Below are positions 19,864 through 30,324 of a DNA stretch of 64,000 nt, piece after piece. A program made the translations under genes and the position numbers. Each line of letters starts with the position of its first letter. Position 1 is the stretch's first letter. The stretch is taken from NCBI GenBank assembly GCA_029961685.1, contig JARWKL010000016.1:13274157-13338156 (forward strand), read 5' to 3'. The notes under the pieces are model-generated. The model was not told the origin of the DNA, searched no databases, and worked only from the letters and a program-made list of their open reading frames with translations. Source of the DNA: Aristolochia californica (Eukaryota > Streptophyta > Magnoliopsida > Piperales > Aristolochiaceae).

Positions 19864-22800
19864 TGTAGCATTCACCTTGGCTCCTTCTTCATCCTTCATT
19901 AGTCTAACGCAAGGAACAATGGGATTCTTCACACTATTACTCTTCTCCATCCGAAACTTCTCCAAAACTTCTTTTGTATACTTTCTTTGACTAATATAAA
20001 TGGCTTCAGGATTTTTTAACACCTCCACACCAAGAAAATATTTCATCTTTCCCAAATCAGTCATATCAAATTCAAGTTTCATAGAATTCTTGAACTTAAC
20101 AAACATACTCTCATCATTACCAGTAAAAATTAGATCATCAACATATAAGCTAATAATCAAAATTTTACCTCCATCTCCTGTTTTTATGAATAAGGTGTGT
20201 TCACAGCTGCACCTCTCAAATCCTTCTTTGACAAAATATGCTTCAATCTGGTTGTACCATGCACGAGGGGCTTGTTTAAGGCCATACAATGCCTTCTTCA
20301 ATTTTTACACCTTATTCTCTTCACCTTTCTTCTCATAACCCTGTGGTTGCTCAACAAACACTGCTTCACTTAGATCTCCATGTAAGAAAGCATTTTTGAC
20401 GTCAAGCTGAAACACATTCCAACTATTTCGAGCTGCTAAACCAATTACCATTTGAATCGTATCCCACCTAGCCATAGGTGCAAACACTTCAGTATAATCT
20501 ATGCCATGTTGTTGTGCATACCCTTTTGCCATCAACTGAGCCTTACACTTGTCAACCTCACCATTTTCGTTGAGTTTAGTTTTGAAAACCCACTTTAATC
20601 CAATCTTTTTCATTCCTTTAGGCAAATATGTCAGCTCCTAAGTCCCATTTCTTTCGATCGCTTCTATCTCCAAGTCCATTGCAGCTCTCCACTTGGAAAT
20701 CTAAACAACTTCTTCAAAGGTAGTCAGATTTGTAGTTGAGGTAAACATAACCAAATTGTTATGCTCAACTTCTTCTTCTGAAAATTCTCCTTCACTCACA
20801 TAATCTTCCATTCAGAATGGTACTCTTCTGGTCCTCCCTTCTGGTGAGCTTACTTCAGATGTTGGAAAATTCTCTCCAGGTGACTCACTTGAAGATAAGC
20901 TAACCTCTCCACTTTCTGCTGGCACCTCCCCTTCAGATTCTTCTTCACTTTGACCAGGTTCACTTCCTTGTTCATTACTATCTTCCCACTAGAGGATATC
21001 AAGTCTTTCTTCTTCATTACTTCTCCCCCAATCCCAGCACTCATTTTCTTCAAAAACCACATCTTTGCTGACAACTATCTTCTTGGACACCGGATCATAA
21101 AGTCTATATGCTTTAGACTCTTCACTCATCCCTAGCACCACACACTGAAAGCTCTTATCATCCAACTTCTTTCTCTTATTGTCTGACAAATGAACATGGC
21201 CAATGCATCCAAAAACTCAAAAATAATCAACATTGGGTTTGACACCACTCCAAGCCTCTTCAGGAGTCATATCTTTCACTGCCAATGTAGGGCTTCTATT
21301 GCGCACATGTGTTATCCAATTTATTGCTTCTAGCCAGAATTTCTTTGGAACTTGCTTCTCTGACAACATACTTCTAACCATGTTCATGATCGTCCTGTTC
21401 TTGCGCTCAACTACTCCATTTTGTTGGGGACTGTAGGCTGCAGTAAGCTGCCTGCTAATACCATTAGATTTGCAAAAGACATTGAACTCGTGAGAGGTGA
21501 ACTCTCCATTATCTGTGCACAAACAACAAATAAATATTCATGTCTCTTTCTCAACAAGGTTTTTATAATTCTTGAAGATAGTAAAAGCTTCGGTTTTTTC
21601 AGCAAGAAAATATATCCACACCTTACGACTGTAATCATCAATAAAGCTTATGAAATACCTCTTCTTATTATTGGAAACATGATTGATGGGTCCGCAGATG
21701 TCAGCATGTACCAACTGCAGTCTTTGTGATGCTCTCCATAAACTCCTCTTTGGAAATGCATCCTTGTGTTGCTTTCCCACCATGCAATCAGTACATATTT
21801 TGGATGGTGCCTTCAACTGTGGTAACCCTCTCACCATTTACTTATATTACAATGTTCTCAAACCCTAGAAATTCATATGCCCATATCTGTAGTGCCATAG
21901 GTGAGTGTTGTCTTCCAGAATTGTTTGGAAGCAAGTATGAGCTTTCGGTAGAATTCTTGCAAGAAAAATGAACATCCTATTTGCAGACATTGTTGTTTGC
22001 ATAATAAACCCGCATTTGGGATCATAAACTCTACAAACTCCATGTTGTATCAAAATAGCTACACCTCTTTCTTGCAATTTTCCAACACTAAATAAGTTAT
22101 TTTTCAACTCAAGTATATAGAAAACATTAGTGATTACCTGAGTAACTCCAGCAATTTGCAACCTAATGTTACCTTTTTCCAACACAGCCATTTTGGAATT
22201 ATTCCCGAGCGTCACAGATTGATGGAATTCCTCATCAAGATCCTAGAACCACTCCTTATTTGTACACATATGATTGCTACACCCTGAGTCAATGAACCAG
22301 ACATCTTCTCTCCTTGATTGATTAAGCTCCACATATGACATCAACAACATTTCTTCTTTCTCCTCAAGTTCAGCATAATTCACTTCCTTCTCCCATTTAG
22401 GACACTCATATTGAAAGTGCCCCAATTGATTACACTTATAACACTCAACTGTAGCTTTGTTGAATGCTTGTCTGCCTCTTCCTCGAGAAGCTCCACAAAC
22501 TCGACTGCCTCCTCTTCCACTGCTTCTATCATCGTAGGTCACTTTTAATGCCTGCTCATCTCCTCTTCCATGCCTGTTCATCCTCTGCTCATGTACCAAT
22601 AAGCTGCTCTGCAACTCATCAATGGTTAAGGTGTCTAAGTTATTAGACTTTTCAATCGAACACACAACATAATCGAACCTTGAGGTCATTGATCTCAAGA
22701 TCTTTTCAATGATCCCCACTTGCTACATGTTTTCACCATGAATCTTTATCTTGTTTGCTATGATGAGTGTTCGAGCGAAGTATGCATCAACACTCTCACC

Positions 22801-23181
22801 CTCTTTCATCTGTAGAACCTCAAACTCCTTCCGAAGAGCTTGGAGTTGTGCTCTTTTGACTCTTGTGGAACCCTGGTACTTCTGCTTCATAGAGTCCCAG
22901 ATGTACTTGGCAGTGTCTTTGTTGAGGATCGTCTCCATAATGGTTCGATCAATGACTTGGAATAGATAATTTTTTACCTTCAATTCTTTCAGCTCTTGGT
23001 CTGCAATTGATTTTTGTTGTGCTTCAGTAAGCACCACTCCTTCTACTACAACAGGGATTCCAGTCTCCACCAAACTCCAATACTCCTTTGAACGAAGAAA
23101 ATTCTCCATAAGTATGGACCAATGATCGTAATGACCATCAAACTTAGGAATCGCAGGTTGAACATAATAATTTTCAGCCAT
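19864..23181 (-). pseudogene. Copia A gag-pol, main part
   Basis: The frame starts MAENYYVQPAIPKFDGH at 23181. It has a gag core, the zinc knuckle CYKCNQLGHFQYEC near 22430, protease WFIDSGCSNHMC near 22300 and integrase LWHYRYGH with C..C. The integrase core includes HADICGP, SFIDDYSR, TDNGEFTSHEF and SPQQNGVVERKN. The usual RT signatures follow: KWVFKTKLNENG, QLDVKNAFLHGDL, YGLKQAPRAWY and LYVDDLIFTGND. All segments from 23181 to 19864 stay in one frame and are separated only by stop codons, with no frameshift. This is a nonsense-riddled but otherwise intact copia polyprotein, continued at 12902-13566. Confidence 0.9.
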
Positions 23182-23864
23182 TCTTTTCTTTTTTCAGTGT
23201 TTTTTTTTCAAACTGGGGCTGTTTTTTCATCTCTCAAAGAATGTGCCCTTTTTTTTTGGACTAGCGCTTTTTTTTTTCTCTCGAAGAAAGCGCCCTTTTT
23301 TTTTCTTTTCTCCTCCCACGGGTCGCTTTTCTCCTCCCGCACAGGCACTACTTTGCTTTCCCCTTTTCTCTCTTTTCTCCTCTCGTGCATTGCGTTTCTC
23401 CTCCTCCCACACGTCGCTTTTCTCCTCCCTCACACTGCTTCGCTTTCCCCTTTTTTCTCTTTTCTCCTCCCGTACGTCGCATTTCTCCTCCTCCCGCACG
23501 TCGCTTTTCTCCTCTCGCACAGGCCCTGCTTCTCTCCTCTTCCCCCTTTTTTTTTCTCCTCCAGCGCTGGTGCTGCTCCTCTTCTCATGGAAATCTCACC
23601 AGTGATTTTTCTCACCGTCTCTGCTCTCTTCAACTGTCTCTCTCGCCGTCGGGATGCTCCGGAATGTTCTTCCCGGAGGGGTCGCGCTCAGGAGGGATCT
23701 CGCGAGAGGTCTTGCGATATCGATCTTTGCTCTCTCGCCGTCTCTGCTTTTAGGAGGTTCTTCCCGATTCTCTCTCAAATTTTCTTTTGATCCCTAAACC
23801 TCTCTGTTTCTACGGCAACGGCGCAGGAACAAGAGGTTGACGAATTTTTTTTTCGAAGTTGCTA
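23182..23864 (-). repeat. Copia A untranslated leader with degenerate tandem repeats
   Basis: Strongly strand-biased sequence (pyrimidine-rich on +). Units of about 60-70 bp built on 'cttttctcctcccgcac' and 'gctttcccc' recur between 23300 and 23530. Long frames here on both strands are low-complexity and unlikely to be genes. A second GC-rich part (23590-23780) leads toward the 5' LTR. Confidence 0.6.
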
Positions 23865-24009
23865 ATCACAAGGTAATTCGGAAAATTGATGAAAGATCAA
23901 TATCATTCAAAAACATGTTGTTGGCTTTTATAAGTGGTAAATGACTAAGAAAGTAGTATACAGATCCTAAATAATAGAATCTGAACAAATTCAATTAACA
24001 GCCCCAACA
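23865..24009 (-). repeat. Copia A 5' LTR (internally deleted)
   Basis: On the - strand it starts TGTTGGGGCTGTTAATTG and matches the 212-bp left LTR, but lacks ~55 internal bp and the last ~13 bp. No clear primer site follows, which suggests that the LTR/leader junction was altered after insertion. Confidence 0.7.
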
Positions 24010-25121
24010 ACAGGAACGTGACCAGAGCTTCCAAGAAGTAGCCTTTGCCGATTCCGGCAAAGCTCAACGCCCGCCCCTGTTGATTCTATCTTGTGCACGT
24101 CTACCACCTTCTTAAAATAACGGTACGAGGAATTGACCGTTTCGGTGTCTGGGAATGCCGTCACGCTTGTGTTGCGGAACCAGGAGATTACGGTGACGAA
24201 TACGATGCCTTAGATCATTCCCCCCTTGATGTTTTGATGAGTCAGTAGCCGATTATGATGAAGCCCACTACGGCGAGCCATAAGGTGGGGCTCTCCATGC
24301 GGTGGTTCAGGCAGAGGATGTCACCGGAAAGTGATCCGCCCAGAATCACGGTGCCGTTAGAGAAGACGGGTGCGAGCATAGCCCGCGAGGAACGAGGGCA
24401 CGCCGCTAACGTGACCAGGCCTACACCCTGGTTGTTCTGCAGACCTATGAAAGCCAGGAAGAGGCAAATTCCGGCAGAAGAAGCGACCCGAAGGGGTGGG
24501 GGAACGAGTTTCACAAGCTGGGATCGGAACTCGATGACGGAAATAAATAGAAAGATGAGCCCTTCGAGGAAGACGGCCGCTAGAGCAGTGCGGTACGAAA
24601 GGGAGCCGCTGCCATGGAAACCGACGGCCGTGTAGGAAAAATACGCATTTGCGCCCATACCAGGAACAAGCACGAGAGGAAGGTTAGCAAACAAGCCCAT
24701 GATGAGGGAGCCGATGATGGACGATGCAGCGGTGGCAACAATGAGATCTCTGCGAGCCCCCTCGAGACAAGCCGCATAACCGGGGTTGACCGGCGGGAAA
24801 GTGCAGGTGAGTGGATCCGGCAGCAGAATGGCGTCAGAGGGACAAACTGAGAGTGACATGTTTGAGAGGGAGCAGAATGGAGTGCAGTCCGAAGTGGAGC
24901 AGGTGTCGCCGGAGTCGGCAAGAATAGAAGAATTGACGGCGAGGACGTAGGCCACGGTGAGAAAGGTTGTGGTTCCGGCACGGATCTCGGTAGTGAAGGT
25001 GGTGTTGCGAGCAGAGAGTTTGAAATATTTACCTACTCAGGTGCTGGCGACATAGTCATTGAGCCTTGTTAGTGACAAGTTCCGAGTTCCATCGAGACGT
25101 CGGCGACAGAGGAGGCGCCAT
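24010..25121 (-). pseudogene. AZG purine permease pseudogene, N-terminal part
   Basis: The - strand start MAPPLSPTSRWNSELVTNKA at 25121 is followed, after a stop and a frameshift, by [22 protein letters not shown], an unbroken permease frame to about 24240. It includes [63 protein letters not shown] and [13 protein letters not shown]. Two stops and a +1 shift follow near 24210-24240, then GIVFVTVISWFRNTSVTAF and YFKKVVDVHKIEST. This is the AZG1/AZG2 layout, intronless as in other plants. Copia A breaks it in the FLY.DVLDT motif. The low number of lesions in the N-terminal frame suggests fairly recent loss, or a gene copy that died with the insertions. Confidence 0.88.
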
Positions 25122-25684
25122 GAGAGAGCAATATTGCAAAAACGGAGAGGGGGAAAGCTTTCTTCTTTCCCTGTTAGAGTCAGGAATTATGACAATTGAC
25201 ATCGTTGTAAACATTAAATAAGAAGGTCACGGAGAAAGAGATGAAAGGGACTACGGGAGTTACAGACAAAGCGGGCACGCCATGTTACTTTGTATCTTCT
25301 CGGGGAGTTTCTTGGAAATGTATTTGTTTTTCCCCTGCGATGGATATAGCTCGATTCCTTCCAAAAATCCTTTTTCCAAAAAATCCAGGGATAGAGACCC
25401 AATTTGGTGCTAAAGAGAGCCATCGATCACGATTGAAATAGTTGTTGACCATGATCCAATGGTTGAGATAGCATTTCACATATTGTCACATGTTTCATGT
25501 ATTTCCAATGACAAAAAATATTTTACTTATATTACACTTTCCGGACTCTACCTTTCATCTTATCCAAATATCTTACTAAATCAAATGATTAGCGACAATT
25601 AAACCAAATATGTATTTCCTTATAATTGAATAATTAAAATAGTGGAACATGTTATCATGTAGTTACTAGCTCTAGGTAATGCCC

Positions 25685-25721
<37 letters not shown>

Positions 25722-26654
25722 AGTGCCCAAGGCTATAACCTGAGTATAACTCGGACTCACTTGATTAAATCTTAAATGGATTTGGCTTCCAAATGCTCAT
25801 CAAGATTTAACTATGATGAACTATCTTAGGTGAGTTAATTGGGATTTTGGAGTCTAATGTGGAGCTCAGTGTGAGACTAAAAGAACGAAAATGTAGAAGA
25901 AAAACACATGAAGTTGTTCCTAAGTGTACGTGCATGAAAGAGAAAGAAAAAGAAAAAAATAGAGGACGTGACTTTTCTAGGGGCCATGTTGGCTCGTCGT
26001 CACCTTTCTTCTCAAACGTGAACCCTTTCCCATTTTAATCTAAAAAAAAAACTATTAACCTAAACAGGCTTTTGTGTTCTTATTAGAACTTATTATTATT
26101 ATTATGGATTAGTTAATTATGAGGAAGCCATATACGACACTAGGGCGCCAACTAGTGATGGATGGATTATATTGAAACAACCGACACGGTTTTCTTATAT
26201 CAGTTTGTATCAGCCGATATTGATTATTTCGACACGGTTAATACGTAATAGTTTAATAATAAAATTCGATTATTATGAGCCCACTTCAAGATTCGATTTG
26301 TACTGTTTAACGCATAAATTGATGTATAGGTATTTGGTATGAGCAATATAAAACTGATAAATAATTTTAAAACTAAATAAATAATTATATTGGTATTAAT
26401 ACGAACATTTCAAAATTGAATATACCAAAGTTTTCCAAATTGACATACAATAAGACCTTTGTTACCGTTAGGATGAAAAAATTGGGGTCTCCATAGGTTG
26501 TTTGGAGAAAAGAATATTAGTTAATTAATTTATCAAACAAACAACATATTTGAATAGAAAACATACTTTGATTTTTTATTTTAGGAATAAAAATGATAAA
26601 AAAAGGAAGCGATAGAGATTTTTATTTGCTCAAAAGGGCCCATAGTTGTAGACC
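25122..26654. other. AZG upstream region, no gene recognised
   Basis: AT-rich sequence that would hold the permease promoter. A (GA)n run lies at 25691-25715. Short frames (for example 25847-26038) look like chance. No transposon ends seen. Confidence 0.4.
25691..25715 (+). repeat. (GA)n microsatellite
   Basis: About 25 bases of perfect GA dinucleotide repeat, in the region upstream of the AZG pseudogene. Confidence 0.9.
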
Positions 26655-26990
26655 TCATAGCTAGACATGACATCGAGCCGATCTTGAACCTACATAAGTT
26701 TGAGATGGGTTTGATTTAAATATTTTGAACTCAACCTCGAGTCGAGCCCAACCTCGAGCCTAAAATTGTAATCGATCTCGAGCCCAAGAATTTTAACCGA
26801 GCTCTAGTCGAGTTCGAGCTCCAACCTACATTTAAAAGTTTGCATCAAGTACATATCAAATAAATTGTACATAAAATAATGCATCAGTTTTACTTAAAAT
26901 TGGGCATGGCCTCAACATGAAAAGTGGGCATGACCTCTACATAAAATTAGGAACGACCTCTTTACATAAACCCTACATAAAATTGTCTCT
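26655..26990 (+). repeat. hAT element end fragment
   Basis: From 'tagacatgacatcgagccg' the sequence follows the reverse complement of the right end of the hAT at 30325-32598: 'tttgatttaaatatttt.aactc', 'atcgagctcgagccca' type phrases and then a string of 'ttacataaaa' motifs. The terminal bases are decayed (TAGACATGAC against TAGGGGTGGC). The partner end was not found, so its length is unknown. Confidence 0.55.
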
Positions 26991-28060
26991 ACACTCTGCA
27001 TAAAACAAAGAAATGCAAATAAAGGGGAAGGAAGGGAGCTTACCTCCCCTCTTTTCAGTCTCTTTGTACCTCTAGGATATCCATGCCATAAATAGTTCAG
27101 AATAAACAGATAAAAACTGATGATTACAATAGAACCAGATATTAAAAAAAAAAACACAATCCTTCACTCATTGAACACTAATAATGACTCAAAATTAATT
27201 CTTTTCGAACTTGAGACAAACATAAGCAAGTTGAAATTACTATGTCCTCTATTAGTTGCAAATATCATCCTTTGTACCACAAAATTGAATCCCTCACAAT
27301 TATTTATTTCTGTAGCAAAGTGGTATAACAAAATACAACCACAAAAAAATTGAGCCAAAGAAGACATGAAAACTAAGGAATGCAAAGTATCTCAGTGCTA
27401 ACTCTAGCAAGAACAAGAATTCAACAGCTCCCTTCATGTCAAGCTTAATAGTGACTCCTAAGGTTCAGACAAAAACCAAAAAACAACTATTAAGCCCATC
27501 AACCTTAGGGAGACTTCGTTCATGCAATCGTACTCGCTAATTAAAAAGGCATACTTTGTTGTGGTAGAGGAGCTATAAAATAAAAAAATATACTCCACTG
27601 TTAGCAAAAGGATTTAAAGAAGTTGTAATGAACTAATGCATTAGACAATCAATGGATTATGCAAATCAGGCATTTAAGAATTCAAGCTACAAAAAAAAGT
27701 AGAAATGAAAATCATAAACACAAAAAAATTTCATTTGTGGTTTATGTCTCTGATTAAGAAAATCCTTTTTCTACACGATTACACAAACCAGAATTCACTC
27801 TTCTTCAGTACAAAACTTAAAGCACCCTTGAAGAGAATAAAAAACACCTTTTTCTATTGGAATATGTTGGCATTGCCTCCACACCAGAATTCATTTCTAT
27901 TGCTTTGGTTGTTTTCACTAACGTTTCTTTTCTAGCTCTGATTTAGTTTTCTCACATTAACAGTAGCCTGTTAAAAAAAAATCATGTTTGGTCTCTTGAT
28001 CTACAAAGCAGAAGACATAAATTCGAGAAAAAATATCTTGTTAGACAAAAAAACCAATGC
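26991..28060. other. AT-rich sequence, nothing recognised
   Basis: No long frame, RNA gene or transposon end that I can support. Several short frames contain long runs of A and are probably chance. Confidence 0.4.
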
Positions 28061-28171
28061 AAGCTCTCTCTTTGCTCTCCTTTTTTTTTTCTCTTCTCCT
28101 TCTCTTCTTCCTCTCTTATTTCGCTTGAGGTTCTAAGCATGGGTCCTAAATTCAACATGGTATCAGAGCAT
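28061..28171 (+). repeat. LTR 3' end with intact primer site
   Basis: The pyrimidine-rich tail 'cttctccttctcttcttcct' and the end 'cctaaattcaaca' at 28157 match the copia F 3' LTR end (56160-56234). The perfect iMet primer site tggtatcagagc follows at 28158-28169. Downstream to about 28616 there is no recognisable coding sequence. Confidence 0.7.
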
Positions 28172-28616
28172 TGAATTTAAAGTCCCTACGTCAAGAGGAT
28201 GCTATAAGAAGTTTATGATCAAAGTTACTCAAGGAAAGTACTTTGTGAAGCAAGATTGAAGCTTATTGAGATAATTTTTTTTCATTCTTGTTATTATGGC
28301 TTCAAGTTCTCGTTTTTATTACCTCTGGAAGATGGTTTAGAGGTGATTTTCTTACTCTCTTCATTATATGAAAGTATTGAGATGTATGTATCTCGGATTG
28401 GAAGAAGTTTACCCAACCTGTTTTGTCAGTTGCAAGTTCTGGGCTGAAAATCAGTTTATGTTGAGATTTTTTGCATGAAAAATTATTATTTCGTGGGTAC
28501 AAGATTTTATGATGAAGAGTAATGTTCTTGAGCCTATTATGAGTGTTTTTTATCGGTTGGATTTTGAAAATCTTATTACTTGGCTACTATGCTAAGTTTC
28601 TCCATTAACCAAGTTG

Positions 28617-29060
28617 TTTGTGTTGAATTTATGGAAAAGAGAAATACTTCATTGATTTATTCATTGATATAGACTTACATATCTTTATTTATATATATAA
28701 AGTCTCATTCTTGATACCTCGGAAGTTGAAGCTTTTTGCTGTTGCTCGACCCTTTTTTTCAATCTGACCTTTGCTGCGTCAAATATCGATTACTTTTTGT
28801 TGATAACTCCAATTGAAATTTGTTGAATAGGTAAGAGAATAGATTTATAGATATTTATTTTGATATATATATTTATCCATATAAAGTCTCATTATTGATA
28901 GCATAAAATACCTTAGAAGTTGAAGTTTTTTGCTGCTTCTCGAGCCTCTTTTGCAATCTGACTTTCGTTCATTCACATATCGATATCTCTTTGAAGATAA
29001 ATCTGATTGGAAATAATATTTTTTCCTTGGAAAGTAGACACAAATATATTTCCATAAATA
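28617..29060 (-). repeat. Family C LTR end and leader, inverted
   Basis: Positions 28617-28668 match the inverted start of the family C 5' LTR ('tgttgaatttatggaaaagag'). After about 50 bp the sequence jumps into inverted leader modules: 'cctcggaagttgaag' occurs near 28718 and 'ccttagaagttgaag' near 28911. The join is an internal deletion or rearrangement. Confidence 0.6.
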
Positions 29061-29080
29061 TATAATATTCAATATGAAAA

Positions 29081-29515
29081 TGTTATGGTCTCGGATTTGA
29101 CACATGGATTCGTAGGGAAGAAGAAGAGAAAGACAAAAATCAAGCCGAATGGAAGCTTAAAAACCCTAGGTTCTTTGAGGAGAACGCACACCCCTGAGCT
29201 CATTGAGGAGAACTCAAAACCCTTGTTTACTCTAAATCAATGTTTGCCTTTCTCATTACTCTTACCCCTTAAATAGGGTTCACCCTTACAAGGTTTATGA
29301 TAAAATATTAAAAAAATACCCCTATAAATAAAATATTCCAAAAATGCCCCTGTGGCCTATTAATTCTTTAACTGAAATAAAATAAAAATAATTAAAATAA
29401 TAATGTTATTGTGTGCATAACATTACACCCCCCCCTGGGAGAAAGAGTTTGTCCTCAAGCTCGAAGGTAGGGTCTGCTTGCCTATGCCAATGTCTCCACA
29501 TGTTCTCAAGTAGCA
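29081..29515 (-). mobile_element. Gypsy family B 3' LTR and polyprotein tail
   Basis: On the - strand an LTR occupies 29422-29081, bounded by TGTTATGCACACAATAAC and GAGACCATAACA. Upstream on the same strand is a polypurine tract with seven Gs, and a frame ending WRHWHRQADPTFELEDKLF, the gypsy polyprotein C-terminus. It truncates near 29515, so only the last ~90 bp of the internal region remains. Confidence 0.75.
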
Positions 29516-29724
29516 TCTGTGGTGTCTATGTCAGCCCTTTGGACTAAAAAACTGGTGCATCCAACCAAAGAAGATATTATTTTTTTTTTTTTGCCGGCAC
29601 TGCCAACATCACTTGTTGTAGCATACCCCAAGACGGATAAGCAATCGAGCGACAAGTTGAACTATCACCTGCTCCAAATTGGCAACTTCTGCTTTGATAT
29701 GAATAGCCCTTGTGTGATCTGCTC

Positions 29725-29808
29725 CAACGGTTGCCTCATTGGAAAAATGCAGCATCTCCCCGATAACAACGGTTGCCTCATTGGAAAAATGCAGCATCTC
29801 CCCGATAA
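29725..29808 (+). repeat. Perfect tandem duplication, 42 bp x 2
   Basis: The 42-bp unit starting caacggttgcctcattgg occurs at 29725-29766 and again at 29767-29808 with no difference seen. Confidence 0.9.
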
Positions 29809-29815
29809 CATCAGT

Positions 29816-30029
29816 CTTTGAACCCAATCCATGTTCAACAAAGTGCGCAACATTCTTGACTAAAGTACCATGAGTTTAAGCACTTAACAGACGTAGGTAA
29901 GTGACCTCATCTAGTCCAACGGCTTTGAACCCAATCCATGTTCAACAAAGTGCGCAACATTCTTGACTAAAGTACCATGAGTTTAAGCACTTAACAGACG
30001 TAGGTAAGTGACCTCATCTAGTCCAACGG
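29816..30029 (+). repeat. Perfect tandem duplication, 107 bp x 2
   Basis: The unit starting ctttgaacccaatccatg spans 29816-29922 and repeats at 29923-30029 without any mismatch seen. It lies eight bases from the 42-bp duplication. Confidence 0.9.
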
Positions 30030-30324
30030 CATGAGTTTCCATTGAACCAAACAGTTCTAGTGAAGTTGTACATAACCCCTGTGTTGCAAAACCAACAGCT
30101 TTATCTATGGATCCCTTATTGATGAAGTTCGCACAAAAAGCAACATACTCCCACTGTTGAAGTCTTTGCTGTAGCCGTAGACCAATATGGTGGATGCCTG
30201 TGTTGTCAATAGCAACATTGCGGGAAATCTGCTGAAAGAAGTCACAAAGAGCAAGTAGTGCACTCTGGGGAATTTCTGTAGCAGTAGCATGGAAGTTGGC
30301 AGTCCTTGCCATGTATGGCATCGC

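Larger units (their letters stand above)
12641..24009 (-). mobile_element. Copia A, inserted in the AZG gene; host of two nested elements
   Basis: This is a complete but defective Ty1/copia element on the - strand. Its 3' LTR is at 12641-12852 and its 5' LTR at 23865-24009. Flanking five-mers are acatg (12636-12640) and acagg (24010-24014), four of five matching. Removing the element rejoins AZG codons as F-L-Y-M-D. The element body is interrupted between 13566 and 19864 by a family C element. Without that insert it is about 5.1 kb, a normal copia length. Confidence 0.85.
29516..30324 (-). other. Unrecognised segment with a 112-codon frame and tandem duplications
   Basis: The - strand frame 30321-29983 reads ISRNVAIDNTGIHHIGLRL and VGLDEVTYLRLLSA, faintly like a helical-repeat (PPR-type) protein, but I cannot assign it. 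Its reading continues across the hAT insertion at 30324/32599, showing that both sides belong to one pre-existing sequence. Fresh tandem duplications disrupt its 3' side. Confidence 0.3.

Noticed and set aside
23300..23530. CRISPR-like array from the repeated 'ctcctcccgcac' phrases
   Set aside because: Units are degenerate and spacers are not unique; the setting is a plant retrotransposon leader.
23122..23790. 222-codon plus-strand frame rich in serine, phenylalanine and leucine
   Set aside because: It lies in the pyrimidine-rich leader of copia A. Similar-length frames exist on both strands, driven by biased composition and tandem repeats, not by coding.
24255..24635. 126-codon plus-strand frame
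   Set aside because: Antisense shadow of the AZG permease.
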